Below are positions 1-8,752 of a stretch of DNA of 64,000 nucleotides, piece by piece. Both the position numbers and the translations under genes were made by a program. The notes beneath the pieces were generated by a model. That model ran no database searches. It was not told the origin of the DNA and saw only the letters and a program-made list of their open reading frames with translations. The stretch is from contig NZ_VIDQ01000003.1 in the NCBI RefSeq assembly GCF_009760915.1, positions 124,001 to 188,000 on the forward strand. The letters run 5' to 3'. Numbering within the stretch: position 1 is the first letter of the stretch; each line of letters starts with the position of its first letter. Origin of the DNA: Azohydromonas aeria (GTDB lineage: Bacteria > Pseudomonadota > Gammaproteobacteria > Burkholderiales > Burkholderiaceae_C).

Positions 1-736
1 CGCCGGCCGGCCCGAATGTTGCGTCCGCACCGTGCTGCAGCTCGAAGCCTGCGAGCGTCCAGCCGATGGTGCCGTTGCGCAGCGCGGCCACGGGGTTGGG
101 GATGCCGGCATTGATGAGGCTTTGCGCGCCGATGAGGCTGCGCGTGCGCCCGGCGCAGTTGACGATGACGCGCGTCCTCGGATCGGGCGCCAGGTCGCGC
201 ACGCGCAGCGCCAGCTCGGCGCCAGGCACGCTGATGCCGCCCGGGATGCTCATGGTGCGGTACTCGTCGAAGCGCCGCGCGTCGAGCACGACCACGTCGG
301 CCTCGGCGTCCAGCAGCGCCTTGACCTCCTCGGCCGGCAGCGAGGGCGTGCCGCGCTCGTGCTCCACCAGCTCGCCGAAGGCTTTGCTGGGCACGTTGAC
401 GTCGCGGAACAGCTCGCCGCCGGCGTCGCGCCAGCCCTGCAGGCCCCCGTCGAGCAGGTGCACGCGGGTGTAGCCCAGCGCCTGCAGGCGCCGCGCCGCG
501 GGCTCGGCCAGGCGCTCGCCGTCGTCGTACACGGCGATGTCCACGTCGCACCGCGGCAGTCGCCACGGGGCGTCGAGCTCGATGCGGCCGGCCGAGAGCT
601 GCACCGCGAACAGAGGGTGCGCCCGGGCGTAGGGGTCTTCCTCGCGCACGTCGATCAGCGCGATCTCGCGCCGCTGCAGCAGCGCGGCGCGCACGTCCGC
701 CGCGGTGAGGCGCGGCAGGGCGGGGGCCATGGACAT
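1..736 (-). CDS. Rhodanese-related sulfurtransferase, 3' end outside window
   Basis: This reading frame runs off the left edge, so only the first 245 codons are seen. It holds two rhodanese folds. The first has Asp-Asp-Gly where the active-site Cys loop should be, so it is probably structural. The second has N-C-A-G-R-T-R-S with Cys about residue 194, a normal persulfide-carrying loop. The start ATG shares one base with the upstream stop (TGATG), indicating translational coupling to the cysteine-dioxygenase-like gene. With that gene and the SfnB-like enzyme it probably handles sulfane sulfur released from organosulfur compounds. Multi-rhodanese proteins of this kind often run beyond 500 residues, which fits continuation outside the window. 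Confidence 0.88.
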   Translation of the reverse strand, partial: MSMAPALPRLTAADVRAALLQRREIALIDVREEDPYARAHPLFAVQLSAGRIELDAPWRLPRCDVDIAVYDDGERLAEPAARRLQALGYTRVHLLDGGLQGWRDAGGELFRDVNVPSKAFGELVEHERGTPSLPAEEVKALLDAEADVVVLDARRFDEYRTMSIPGGISVPGAELALRVRDLAPDPRTRVIVNCAGRTRSLIGAQSLINAGIPNPVAALRNGTIGWTLAGFELQHGADATFGPAG

Positions 737-1326
737 CAGGCGGTCTCCTTGGAGCGGTCCCACAGGTTCACGACCCAGGGATTGGAATAGCCGGACACGA
801 ACGGCTTGACCTGGCCGTCCTCGGTCCAGGCGTGGCGCCGCACCGCGCCGATGTTGGCACCGTAGACGTGGATGGAAATGGAGGTGCGGTCGCCGAAGGC
901 GTTGCTCACCTGGTGCACGTCGCCCAGCGTGGGCGAGACGGCTGCCACGTCGCCCGGGCGCAGCCGCTTGGGCGCGCCGTGCGGCACCAGGCGGCCCGCG
1001 GCGTCGGGGGCGAAGTCCTGGGCGATCTCCTCGCCGCGCAGCATGCCGATGAGGCCCCACACGGTGTGGTCGTGCACCGGCGTGCGCTGCCCCGGCCCCC
1101 ACACGAAGCTCACCACCGAGAAGCGCTCCAGCGGGTCGGCGTGCAGCAGGTACTGGCGGTAGTGCTGCGGGTGCGGCTGAGCCATCTCGTCGGGCAGCCA
1201 GTCGTCGCGCGCGACCAGGCGAGCCAGGTAGGGGCGAACGGCAGCCAGCCGCGAAGCTTCGTCGGCCTCGTGTTCGAACTCGCGCGTGAGCGCGGCCACG
1301 AAGGCGCGCAAGGGAACGGTGCTCAA
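736..1326 (-). CDS. Cysteine dioxygenase-like cupin (thiol dioxygenase)
   Basis: A 196-residue cupin of the cysteine/3-mercaptopropionate dioxygenase family, a non-haem Fe(II) enzyme that oxidises a thiol to a sulfinate. The iron-binding His triad is visible as H85 and H87 in PVHDHTVWG and H138 in GDVHQVSN. The start is placed at a TTG that overlaps the stop of the upstream acyl-CoA-dehydrogenase-like gene (TTGA); a longer frame upstream exists but is antisense-style shadow of that gene. The stop overlaps the ATG of the rhodanese gene. The substrate (cysteine, mercaptopropionate, mercaptosuccinate) cannot be decided from sequence alone. Confidence 0.88.
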   Translation of the reverse strand: MSTVPLRAFVAALTREFEHEADEASRLAAVRPYLARLVARDDWLPDEMAQPHPQHYRQYLLHADPLERFSVVSFVWGPGQRTPVHDHTVWGLIGMLRGEEIAQDFAPDAAGRLVPHGAPKRLRPGDVAAVSPTLGDVHQVSNAFGDRTSISIHVYGANIGAVRRHAWTEDGQVKPFVSGYSNPWVVNLWDRSKETA

Positions 1327-2585
1327 AGGGTTCTCCCGTGAGGGTGGGGGTGGGATGCCGGCTGCAGCGCCGCGCGGCCCGCGGCCACCAGCGCGCTGTC
1401 GTCCTGGGGCGTGTGCACGCGCCCGCACAGCACGTCGCGGTGGTAGCGCTGCAGCGGGTTGGCACGGTCCAGGCCGTGGTTGCCGGACTGGCGCAGCGCC
1501 AGCTCCACCACGGCGATGGCGTTGCGCGTGACGGCCACCTTGAGCAGCCCGCTGTCGGCCGCGCTCCAGGGCCGGCCGGCGTCGGCCGCGGCGGTGGCGG
1601 CATCGAGCTGCGCGCGGCTGGCCAGCAGCAGCAGCTCGATCTCGCCCGCGGCCTCCTGCACGCGCGGCAGCGTCGCCAGCGGCGCGCCCAGGCTGGCCGG
1701 GGCCCGCCGGCGCAGGAAGTCCAGCAGCCAGTCGCGCGCGTTGCGCGCCACGGCGTCGTAGAGGCTGGCCAGCAGCACCGCCATCCAGGCCTGCTGCTCC
1801 GGGTCGGGACGGGTGAGCCACGCGGCGGGCGCCCGCAGGTCCACCGCGTGGTCCAGCGGGATCGGCACGTCGTCGAGCAGCACCTCGTCGCTGGCCGTGC
1901 CGCGCATGCCCAGGTGGTCCCAGCTGCGCCGCACGCTCAAGCCCGGCGCATCGGCCGGCACCAGGAACTGCCCCGTGCGCGGTTCGGCTTCGTCGGTGCG
2001 GCCCCACACCACCAGCCAGCGCAGGCCGTCGATGCCGGTGGTGTAGAGCTTGTGCCCGGACAGCAGCCACCCCCCGGCGGTGCGCCGGGCCACCGTGCCC
2101 GGCAGGCCGCCGCGAGCGGGCGTGCCCAGCTCGGGCTCCACGCGCAGCTGGTTGCCCAGGGCGCCCTCGCGCACCGCGCTGCGCAGCACCTTCTCGCGCA
2201 CTGCCGCCGGCCAGCGGCAGTCGCCCTGGCCCAGCAGCCGCGCCAGCAGCAGCTGCATCACCAGCACCAGCGCGGTGGCGGGCTCGCCGCGCGCCACGGC
2301 CGCCACGGCCTCGCGCGCCTGCGCCAGGCCGGCGCCGGCGCCGCCGAGCTCGCGCGGCACCGTCAGCGCCGGCAGGCCGTGGCGGCGCAGCAGCTCGAAG
2401 TTGGCGTGCGGGAAGATGCCGGCGGCATCGACCTCGGCCGCCGTGGCCGCCAGCGAGCGGGTGATGAACGCCAACAGCTCCGGCTCCAGCCGGGCCGGCG
2501 TCGCGGTCGGGGCCGCCGGGTGCGTGGCGGAGCTGTCGTCCACCGGCGCCAGTGCAGCGAGGTCAAGGCTCATGCCGCCATCCAT
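1323..2585 (-). CDS. SfnB/DszC-type flavin-dependent monooxygenase (acyl-CoA dehydrogenase fold)
   Basis: A 420-residue protein of the acyl-CoA dehydrogenase superfamily, in the branch that uses reduced flavin for sulfur acquisition (SfnB/DszC-like). Visible family marks are the N-terminal helical region with a VPRELGGAGAGL segment, the mid-domain SGHKLYTTGID and SWDHLGMRGTASDEV stretches, and a C-terminal helical domain ending near NHGLDRANPLQRYHRD. It is first in a minus-strand operon with the thiol dioxygenase and rhodanese and is divergent from an SsuD-like monooxygenase, which supports a role in organosulfur use rather than fatty-acid oxidation. A second in-frame ATG lies four codons in; neither has a strong ribosome-binding site. 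Confidence 0.82.
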   Translation of the reverse strand: MDGGMSLDLAALAPVDDSSATHPAAPTATPARLEPELLAFITRSLAATAAEVDAAGIFPHANFELLRRHGLPALTVPRELGGAGAGLAQAREAVAAVARGEPATALVLVMQLLLARLLGQGDCRWPAAVREKVLRSAVREGALGNQLRVEPELGTPARGGLPGTVARRTAGGWLLSGHKLYTTGIDGLRWLVVWGRTDEAEPRTGQFLVPADAPGLSVRRSWDHLGMRGTASDEVLLDDVPIPLDHAVDLRAPAAWLTRPDPEQQAWMAVLLASLYDAVARNARDWLLDFLRRRAPASLGAPLATLPRVQEAAGEIELLLLASRAQLDAATAAADAGRPWSAADSGLLKVAVTRNAIAVVELALRQSGNHGLDRANPLQRYHRDVLCGRVHTPQDDSALVAAGRAALQPASHPHPHGRTL

Positions 2586-2638
2586 GCATCGTTTTGATCC
2601 GGCGTCCAGCGTAGAAGCGGCCCACGCAGCCGGTCAAA

Positions 2639-2655
2639 CATGCATTTCAAGCATG
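2639..2655. promoter_or_regulatory. Inverted repeat in the divergent sulfur-gene promoter region
   Basis: CATGC, seven bases (ATTTCAA), then GCATG, in the 167-bp region between the divergent SfnB-like and LLM monooxygenase genes. The region is locally AT-rich and would hold both promoters. It could be an operator for a sulfur regulator, but no regulator gene is adjacent. Confidence 0.3.
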
Positions 2656-2752
2656 AATAGAGATTTTGATTATTTGTGCGGACCACACGTGCCCCCCTAC
2701 GGTGTGGCTCCTCACCGCACAGGCCGGCATGGCCCAGGAAGGAGCACGACCC

Positions 2753-3859
2753 ATGAGCGTCGAGATCATCGGCATGATCACCACCCAGCTGCAGTCCGAG
2801 ACACTGCGCCCGCAGGGGCCCGTCATCGACCGCGACTACGTGCGCCGCTTCGCCCAGGCGCACGAGGCCGCGGGCTTCGACCGCATCCTGGTGCCGCAGC
2901 ACTCCACCGGGCCGGACGCCAGCCAGGTGATTGCCTACGCATCGAGCGTCACCGAGCGCGTGAACTTCCTGCTCGCGCACCGCACGGGCTTCATCGGCCC
3001 GGCCTTCGCGGCGCGGCAGCTCGCCACGCTGGAAAACTTCACGGGCGGGCGGCTGGCGGTGCACGTCATCTCCGGCGGCTCGGACGAGGAGCAGCGCCGC
3101 GACGGCGACTTCCTCGACCACGACCAGCGCTATGCGCGCACCGACGAGTACCTGGAGGTGCTGCGGCGCACCTGGACGGCGCAGGAGCCTTTCGACCACC
3201 ACGGCGCGCTCTACCGCTACGAGAAGGCCTTCTCCGAGGTCAAGCCGCTGCAGCAGCCGCACATCCCCATCTTCTTCGGTGGCGCCAGCGCGGCCGCGCT
3301 GCGCGTGGCGGGCCGGCATGCCGACGCGTATGCGCTGTGGGGCGAGTCGCTGGCGCAGACGCGCGAGCTGACGCAGCGGGTGCGCGCCGAGTCCGCGAAG
3401 CACGGGCGCGGCATCCGCTTCTCGGTGTCGTTCCGGCCGATCCTGGCCGACACCGAGGGGCAGGCCTGGGACCGCGCCGAAGCCATCCTGGCCGAGACGA
3501 AGCGGCTGCGCAGCGAGGCCGGCTGGTCTCGCGGCGGACCGCAGCAAAGCGAAGGCGCGCGCCGGCTGCTGGCCACGGCCGAGCGCGGCGACGTGGTGGA
3601 CGAGCGGCTGTGGACCGCCGTCGCGCGCGAGACCGGCGCGCGCTCCAACAGCACGGCGCTGGTGGGCACGCCGGAGCAGGTGGCGCAGGCGCTGCTGCAG
3701 TACGTGGAACTGGGCGTGGGCACGCTGCTCATCCGCGGCTTCGACCCGCTCGACGACGCCGTGGACTACGGGCGCGAGCTGATCCCGCGCGTGCGCGCGC
3801 TGGTCGCCGAGCGCGAGGCGCGGCTGGCGGCACAGACGGACGCTGCGGTGCCGGCCTGA
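2753..3859 (+). CDS. LLM-class flavin-dependent monooxygenase (alkanesulfonate monooxygenase-like)
   Basis: A 368-residue bacterial-luciferase-like protein of the SsuD group. Family features include RILVPQHSTGPD, the HRTGFIGPAFAARQLATLENFTGGR region that shapes the FMN site, VISGGSDEEQRRDGDFLDHDQRYARTDEY, and IFFGGASAAALRVAGRHADAYALWGES. The start at this ATG is favoured over upstream TTG/ATG choices because AGGAAGGAG lies nine bases before it. Enzymes of this type cleave C-S bonds of alkanesulfonates with FMNH2 and O2. Its divergent arrangement with the SfnB-like operon suggests shared induction under sulfur limitation or organosulfur supply. No flavin reductase gene is adjacent. Confidence 0.88.
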   Translation: MSVEIIGMITTQLQSETLRPQGPVIDRDYVRRFAQAHEAAGFDRILVPQHSTGPDASQVIAYASSVTERVNFLLAHRTGFIGPAFAARQLATLENFTGGRLAVHVISGGSDEEQRRDGDFLDHDQRYARTDEYLEVLRRTWTAQEPFDHHGALYRYEKAFSEVKPLQQPHIPIFFGGASAAALRVAGRHADAYALWGESLAQTRELTQRVRAESAKHGRGIRFSVSFRPILADTEGQAWDRAEAILAETKRLRSEAGWSRGGPQQSEGARRLLATAERGDVVDERLWTAVARETGARSNSTALVGTPEQVAQALLQYVELGVGTLLIRGFDPLDDAVDYGRELIPRVRALVAEREARLAAQTDAAVPA

Positions 3860-4217
3860 GCCGGCGCATTCCGATGTTCGCCTCGATTCGTTCGCAATTG
3901 CCATGTCCTGTCTGGGCCTGACTGGATTTCGTGGCTGTCGCAGTCACTGACCAGGCATCCGGCGCACGATGCACGAGTGCTGATCGACGGATTCATGCCG
4001 TGCGGGACTGCAGCGGGGAATGCGGGGAAGCGCCAAGCTGCCTTCAGGCCCATTGCCTGGAGAACCCGTGAGGTGCCCCGAAACGACGAGGCGCTGCTCC
4101 GCTCCGCGCTCCATATCGATCCAAGCAATCGTTCGTTGGGCCGGCAACCCGACGGGCCTATGGTGAGCGCAAAGGCACCGGCCCGTGCAGGCGGTGCAGT
4201 TGTTGGAGGTGGCCATC
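3860..4217. other. Non-coding or degraded stretch, nothing recognised
   Basis: About 360 bp downstream of the LLM monooxygenase. Several overlapping frames are open by virtue of high GC only. No recognisable protein fragment, RNA gene or clear terminator was found. Confidence 0.5.
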
Positions 4218-4421
4218 ATGCGCAGGACATTCATCGCCGATCACTCGATCAGCCAGGCATTGCAGGGCATCCTGGCCGTGACTTCGAGCCAGTGGCGGCA
4301 CGAGCCGGCTTCGCAGCCCGCCGACGGGGCACGCCAGGAGGTGCCGCCCGAGCGGACGCGATGGCCCGCCGCGTGGGCCGTCGCAAGCCGCGCCAGGACA
4401 CCGGGCGCGGAAAGGGGCTAG
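4218..4421 (+). CDS. Hypothetical small protein (67 aa)
   Basis: A short ORF beginning MRRTFIADHSISQALQG. It is preceded by TTGGAGG, seven bases before the ATG, which is the main reason to list it. No family recognised. It lies in a stretch of gene debris, so it may be a remnant. Confidence 0.35.
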   Translation: MRRTFIADHSISQALQGILAVTSSQWRHEPASQPADGARQEVPPERTRWPAAWAVASRARTPGAERG

Positions 4422-4425
4422 CCGC

Positions 4426-4836
4426 ATGGCGCCGATACCGTCGTCGCGGCGCCAGGGCGCAGGCGTCCATCGGACCGATGCCTCGATGCCGTTCGCCGAT
4501 GCCGGGGTACCGAGGCTGCGGACCGTGCTGCACGAGCACCAGGTGCTGCTGGTCTACGGCCACCATCTCGACGATGCGCAACTCGTCGGCCTGATGCGTG
4601 CGCTGGCTGAAACGGCCGATGAGGCAGCGGCCGCCGCCTCGATGCTGTATGCCGAGGCGGCGCCGCGTGCGGGCAGCGACGCCGTCTGGCTCCGGCTGGC
4701 CGGTGCGTGCGACCTGCTTGGCGCCGGAACGAAGCGCGAGGTTGAAGGCCTGGAGTTGGTGGTCTACAACCCATTCCTGCGCAGGTTGAAGGCGCAACGA
4801 AATGGAAGGAGCGGGCCGATGATGGGGGAAACGTGA
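4426..4836 (+). CDS. Hypothetical protein (up to 136 aa)
   Basis: This frame follows the previous small ORF after five bases. The segment after about residue 20 (LRTVLHEHQVLLVYGHHLDDAQLVGLMRALAE) reads like folded protein sequence, with heptad-like hydrophobic spacing and normal codon bias. An internal ATG at residue 21 could be the real start. No family was recognised. Its neighbours downstream are pseudogenes, so function is doubtful. Confidence 0.4.
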   Translation: MAPIPSSRRQGAGVHRTDASMPFADAGVPRLRTVLHEHQVLLVYGHHLDDAQLVGLMRALAETADEAAAAASMLYAEAAPRAGSDAVWLRLAGACDLLGAGTKREVEGLELVVYNPFLRRLKAQRNGRSGPMMGET

Positions 4837-4944
4837 CGCGGGCACATTCAAGCTCTCATGAAATGCTCAAGCAAGAGATGGGCAGATGGATGCCGATGCA
4901 GGCATTGGGCCTGTGAATTGTGTGCAGGTAAGCGCTGCACGGCG

Positions 4945-5361
4945 TCACGCCGGGGATGTTTCGTGGCCTCCCAGCGCCGCCTGTCCGCCCAGCAGCCAAG
5001 CACCAGCTCCGTGCCATTGAATGCCTTCCGGCAGTTCGCGTGGTGGCATGAGGTCCAGGCTGATGACATGGGCGGCCGCGTGCGGGACATCCTCGCGAGC
5101 ATCCAGCAGTGCCCGGAATTCACGCTCGCGCGTGGTCGGCGAAGGATCGGCACAGACGTGGACCATATGCTGGCCGCCGTCAGGTAATCGCGCCAGCAAG
5201 TCCACCCCGAAGCCGCCGGGTGTGCGCGCGTAACCCATCTCGGCACCGCAGCGCTCCAACTCCAGCAACACCGCGCTTTCCAGCGCGTGTCCGGCCGCCG
5301 CGTGAAGGAAGCGCTTGCTGGTGGAGATCGGCATCGACTCGATCAGCGTCACGCCCGACAC
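4945..5361 (-). pseudogene. C-terminal remnant of a DUF4143-type AAA ATPase
   Basis: The piece reads HALESAVLLELERCGAEMG, then GFGVDLLARLPDG and VHVCADPSPTTREREFRALLDA. This matches the C-terminal nuclease-like DUF4143 region of ATP-binding proteins, which normally follows an N-terminal AAA domain of about 200 residues. No Walker A or AAA domain precedes it: upstream sequence is unrelated and no plausible start exists for the full protein. I infer a truncated gene remnant. The family assignment rests on memory of typical motifs and needs a profile search. Confidence 0.55.
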
Positions 5362-5442
5362 GCTGTTGTCCGTGACGCGCGAGATCCTGGCCGTCGAGCA
5401 GCGACTCGGGCAGCCAGGCCTCGCAACGGTAGGCGCCGCGTC

Positions 5443-5745
5443 ATGAGCAGCCTCGTATCCGCGCTGATGCGGCGCACCGTTCAGGCCGTGGCCATGGCAC
5501 CACCCTGTCCGCGCTGGAGTCGCGGTTTGTCTCGGAGGGGCTGGCGTGGATGCCGGTGCTCGACGACGCGGGCACGCCGCTGGGCGTCATCACTCCTTCC
5601 CGCCATCGCGGTGTCCCGCCGGTTGACCGATACGGGGGCCCGGGCCGAGCCCGTTCCGATTGCAAGCAGCGCTTGCAGAAGATGCAGCTTGATGAGTTTT
5701 GTGGCACCGGCTATGTTCGGCAGATCGCAAACTGCCTTCCTTGAA
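5443..5745 (+). pseudogene. Frameshifted CBS-domain protein remnant
   Basis: The frame starts MSSLVSALMRRTVQAVAM, then must shift by one base near 5497 to continue as TLSALESRFVSEGLAWMPVLDDAGTPLGVIT, a typical CBS motif. After about 5600 a second shift is needed (IAVSRRLTDTG). CBS domains bind adenosyl ligands and are common next to Usp genes in low-oxygen loci. Two frameshifts and loss of the second CBS repeat make this a pseudogene. Confidence 0.65.
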
Positions 5746-5870
5746 CGACGACCGTTGGGCAGTGCCCGGTGCACGGGATGCAACAGCGGTTGCCATCAAT
5801 TCCTGATCAAGGTGCTCGTCGGGCCGAATGCCGGTGCTGACCGTGAAGGCATCACTGGAGGTTCCTGTTC

Positions 5871-6620
5871 GTGAGCACGGCCCATCTGGCAATTCTTGAC
5901 GACGACCCGGAGATCACCCTGCTGCTGGAGAACTATCTGGCAGCGCAGGGATTTCGGGTGAGCCGGCTCCACGACGCGGCGGCGCTGATGAGGCTCATGT
6001 GCGGCGATGCGCCGCAACTGGTGCTGCTCGACCTGGGATTGCCCGACGAGGACGGTTTCGCCATCGCGCGCCGGCTGCGGGAGCACTGGCACTGCGGCCT
6101 CATCATCATCACGGGCCGGGGCGACGCGGTGGACAAGGTGGTCGGGCTGGAGATCGGCGCGGACGACTACGTCACCAAGCCCTTCGACCTGCGGGAGTTG
6201 CTGGCCCGCATCAAGGCCGTGCTGCGGCGCCTGGCCCCGGCTGCCGAGGGCGTGCCGGCGGCTGCACCCGCCGTGGCCCGGCCCCATGCGCCGGCCGGGC
6301 GTTCGCGCTTTCGCTTCCTGGATTGGGAGCTGGACACGGCCGCACGCCGCCTCACCGCGGCCGGCGGCCGCGAGGTGGCGCTGACCACCGGCGAGTTCGA
6401 GCTGCTGTCGGCGTTCGTGCAGCATCCCGGGCGGGTGCTGTCGCGCGACTTCCTGTTGCAGCAGACGCACCGGCGCGAGGCCGCGCCCTTCGACCGCACG
6501 ATCGACGTGCAGGTGGGCCGACTGCGCCGCAAGCTTGAGGTCGAGCCCGACGACCCGCAGCTCATCAAGTCGGTGCGCGGCGCGGGCTACATCCTGGCGG
6601 CTGCGGTCGAGGTGGCTTGA
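5871..6620 (+). CDS. OmpR-family response regulator
   Basis: A 249-residue two-domain regulator. The receiver domain (about 5-120) has the acidic pair DDD at 10-12, phospho-acceptor D54 in LVLLDLGLPDEDG and the Lys of YVTKPFD. A Pro/Ala linker precedes a winged-helix DNA-binding domain (about 150-245) with LTTGEFELLSAFVQHPGRVLSRDFLL and DVQVGRLRRKLE. The start is a GTG with GGAGG about 12 bases upstream. The hybrid sensor kinase gene follows after 31 bp with its own ribosome-binding site, so they are probably one transcription unit and a signalling pair. Confidence 0.93.
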   Translation: MSTAHLAILDDDPEITLLLENYLAAQGFRVSRLHDAAALMRLMCGDAPQLVLLDLGLPDEDGFAIARRLREHWHCGLIIITGRGDAVDKVVGLEIGADDYVTKPFDLRELLARIKAVLRRLAPAAEGVPAAAPAVARPHAPAGRSRFRFLDWELDTAARRLTAAGGREVALTTGEFELLSAFVQHPGRVLSRDFLLQQTHRREAAPFDRTIDVQVGRLRRKLEVEPDDPQLIKSVRGAGYILAAAVEVA

Positions 6621-6651
6621 CCGCTCGGCGCGAACCACGGAGGTCAGTGCT

Positions 6652-8733
6652 GTGAACCTCGGTACTCCCGGGACGCAGCCGGGTACCCCTGCCGCTTCGC
6701 CGCCCGACGACCACGCGGTGTTCCGCTCGATGTTCACGGCCTCGCCGGATGCGTTGCTGCTGGTCGACGGCGCCGGCACCATCGTGCTGTCCAATCCCGA
6801 AGCCAGCCGGCTGCTGGGTTACGCCGCTGATGAGCTTGCGGGGTTGAGCGTGGAGGCGCTGGTGCCCGATGCCGTTCGCCACCGCCATGCCGGCTACCGC
6901 AGTGGCTACGCGCGCCATCCGCGTCCGCGTCCCATGGGGTTGCAGATGGCGCTGGTCGCGCGCCGCCGCGACGGCAGCGAGGTGCCGGTGGAGATTGCCC
7001 TGAGCCCGCTGCAGTCCCAGGGCCTGCCCTACGTGCTGGCTGCCATCCGCGACGTGGGCGCCTATCCGCGCGTGCGCCAGGCGCTGCAGCGGGCGCGTTA
7101 CAGCGAGGCGGTGGCGCAGCTCGGCCGCCTGGCGCTGGACGCGCGCGAACCGCGGCAGCTGTTCGAACGCGTCCCCGCCGTCGCTGCGCAAGCGCTGGAG
7201 TGCGAGGCAGTGACCGTGCTGCAAGCGCAGGCCGGCGGTTGCCGGCGCTGGAGCAGCGGCACGGCCGGCACCGCCGCTCCAGGACGCGAAGAGGCCGAAC
7301 GCAGCGTGGCCCCCGACGCCGAGGCACGGTACGCACTGGCAGCGGCCGAACCGCTCAGCGTCGAGGACTACGCACAGGAGCGGCGCTTCGAGGTGCCGCC
7401 GGCACGCCTGGACGCCGGCCTGCGCAGTGCCCTGGCCGTGCCGCTGCTGGACCGCGGGCGCTCCATCGGGCTGCTCAGTGCGCACTCGAGCCGGCGCGGC
7501 CGCTTCGGCGAGGACGAGCTGCGCTTCCTGCAGTCCTTGTCCAACCTGATGGCCAGCTGCCTGCTGCGCGCGCAGAGCGAGGAGACCTTGCTGCATGCCC
7601 AGCGGCTGGAGAGCGTGGGCCAGCTCACCGGCGGCATCGCGCACGACTTCAACAACCTGCTCACCGTGGCCTACGGCAACCTGCAGGTGCTCCAGGACCT
7701 GCCCGCCGTGGCGGCTGATGCCTATGCGCTGCAACTGCTGGGGGCGGCGCTGCGCGCGTGCCGGCGCGGGGCCGAACTCACCGCCAAGCTGCTGGCATTT
7801 TCGCGGCGCCAGGTACTGCAGCCCCGCGAAGTGGACGTCGCCCAGTTGCTGGCCTCGCTGTCGGACATGCTGCGGCGCACGCTCGACCAGCGCATCGAGA
7901 TCGAGGTCGATGCGCCGCGCTGTCCCGCCGTGGTGGCTGATCCCGTGCAGCTGGAGTCGGCACTGCTCAACATCGCCATCAATGCGCGCGACGCCATGCC
8001 GACAGGGGGGCGGCTGCGCTTCGAGTGTCGCCGCTGCACGGCGCTGCCGCCGCAGGCGGCCCGGGGCGCCGACGCAGCGGACGGCACCACGGCTTACGTC
8101 GCCATTGCCGTCAGCGACACCGGCACGGGCATGCCCGAGGCGGTACGGGAGCGGGCCTTCGAGCCCTTCTTCACCACCAAGCCTTCCGGGCGCGGCACGG
8201 GGCTGGGACTCAGCACCGTGTACGGCTTCGTCATCCAGTCGCGCGGAGCGATCACGCTCGATTCCGCGCCCGGCAGGGGCACCACGGTGACGCTGTTCAT
8301 TCCCGAGGTCCCGGCTGCAAACCCGCCGGCCGCGGGCAGCGCGGCGCCGGCGCAGCCGACAGTGCCGGCGGGCTTGCACGTGCTGCTGGTCGAGGACGAC
8401 ACCGAGGTGCGCAAGGTGATGGGGCTGTTCCTGGAGTCGATGGGCTGCCGCGTCACCGCCTGTGGCAGCGCGGAGCAGGCCCTGGCACTGGAGGCGCCCG
8501 ACATCGGCTTCGACCTGCTGCTGACCGACATCGCGCTGGGTGCCGGCATGCGCGGCACCGAGCTCGCGGCGCGGGCCGCGCAGCGCTGGCCCGGCCTGCC
8601 GGTACTGCTGATGTCGGGCTACTCCACCGAGCTCATCGACGGACAGGCGCAGCGCCCATGGCCCCTGCTGCGCAAACCCTGCAGCCGCGAACAGCTGGCA
8701 CAGGCGGTGTCGAGCGTCGTCAGGCGCGACTGA
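6652..8733 (+). CDS. PAS-GAF hybrid sensor histidine kinase with C-terminal receiver
   Basis: A 693-residue cytoplasmic hybrid kinase without membrane segments. Domains in order: PAS (about 20-140), GAF (about 160-310), HisKA-type dimerisation domain with H331 in GGIAHDFNNLL, HATPase (DTGTGMPEAV, GRGTGLGLSTVYG), and a receiver (about 575-690) with D626. The start GTG is chosen for GGAGG eight bases upstream; the same frame is open further upstream inside the regulator gene. HDFNN-type kinases are commonly partnered with receivers, here both the fused one and the OmpR-family regulator just upstream. The signal is unknown; PAS and GAF could sense redox or a small ligand. Confidence 0.92.
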   Translation: MNLGTPGTQPGTPAASPPDDHAVFRSMFTASPDALLLVDGAGTIVLSNPEASRLLGYAADELAGLSVEALVPDAVRHRHAGYRSGYARHPRPRPMGLQMALVARRRDGSEVPVEIALSPLQSQGLPYVLAAIRDVGAYPRVRQALQRARYSEAVAQLGRLALDAREPRQLFERVPAVAAQALECEAVTVLQAQAGGCRRWSSGTAGTAAPGREEAERSVAPDAEARYALAAAEPLSVEDYAQERRFEVPPARLDAGLRSALAVPLLDRGRSIGLLSAHSSRRGRFGEDELRFLQSLSNLMASCLLRAQSEETLLHAQRLESVGQLTGGIAHDFNNLLTVAYGNLQVLQDLPAVAADAYALQLLGAALRACRRGAELTAKLLAFSRRQVLQPREVDVAQLLASLSDMLRRTLDQRIEIEVDAPRCPAVVADPVQLESALLNIAINARDAMPTGGRLRFECRRCTALPPQAARGADAADGTTAYVAIAVSDTGTGMPEAVRERAFEPFFTTKPSGRGTGLGLSTVYGFVIQSRGAITLDSAPGRGTTVTLFIPEVPAANPPAAGSAAPAQPTVPAGLHVLLVEDDTEVRKVMGLFLESMGCRVTACGSAEQALALEAPDIGFDLLLTDIALGAGMRGTELAARAAQRWPGLPVLLMSGYSTELIDGQAQRPWPLLRKPCSREQLAQAVSSVVRRD

Positions 8734-8752
8734 AGTTGCCGGGCCGGGTGCC

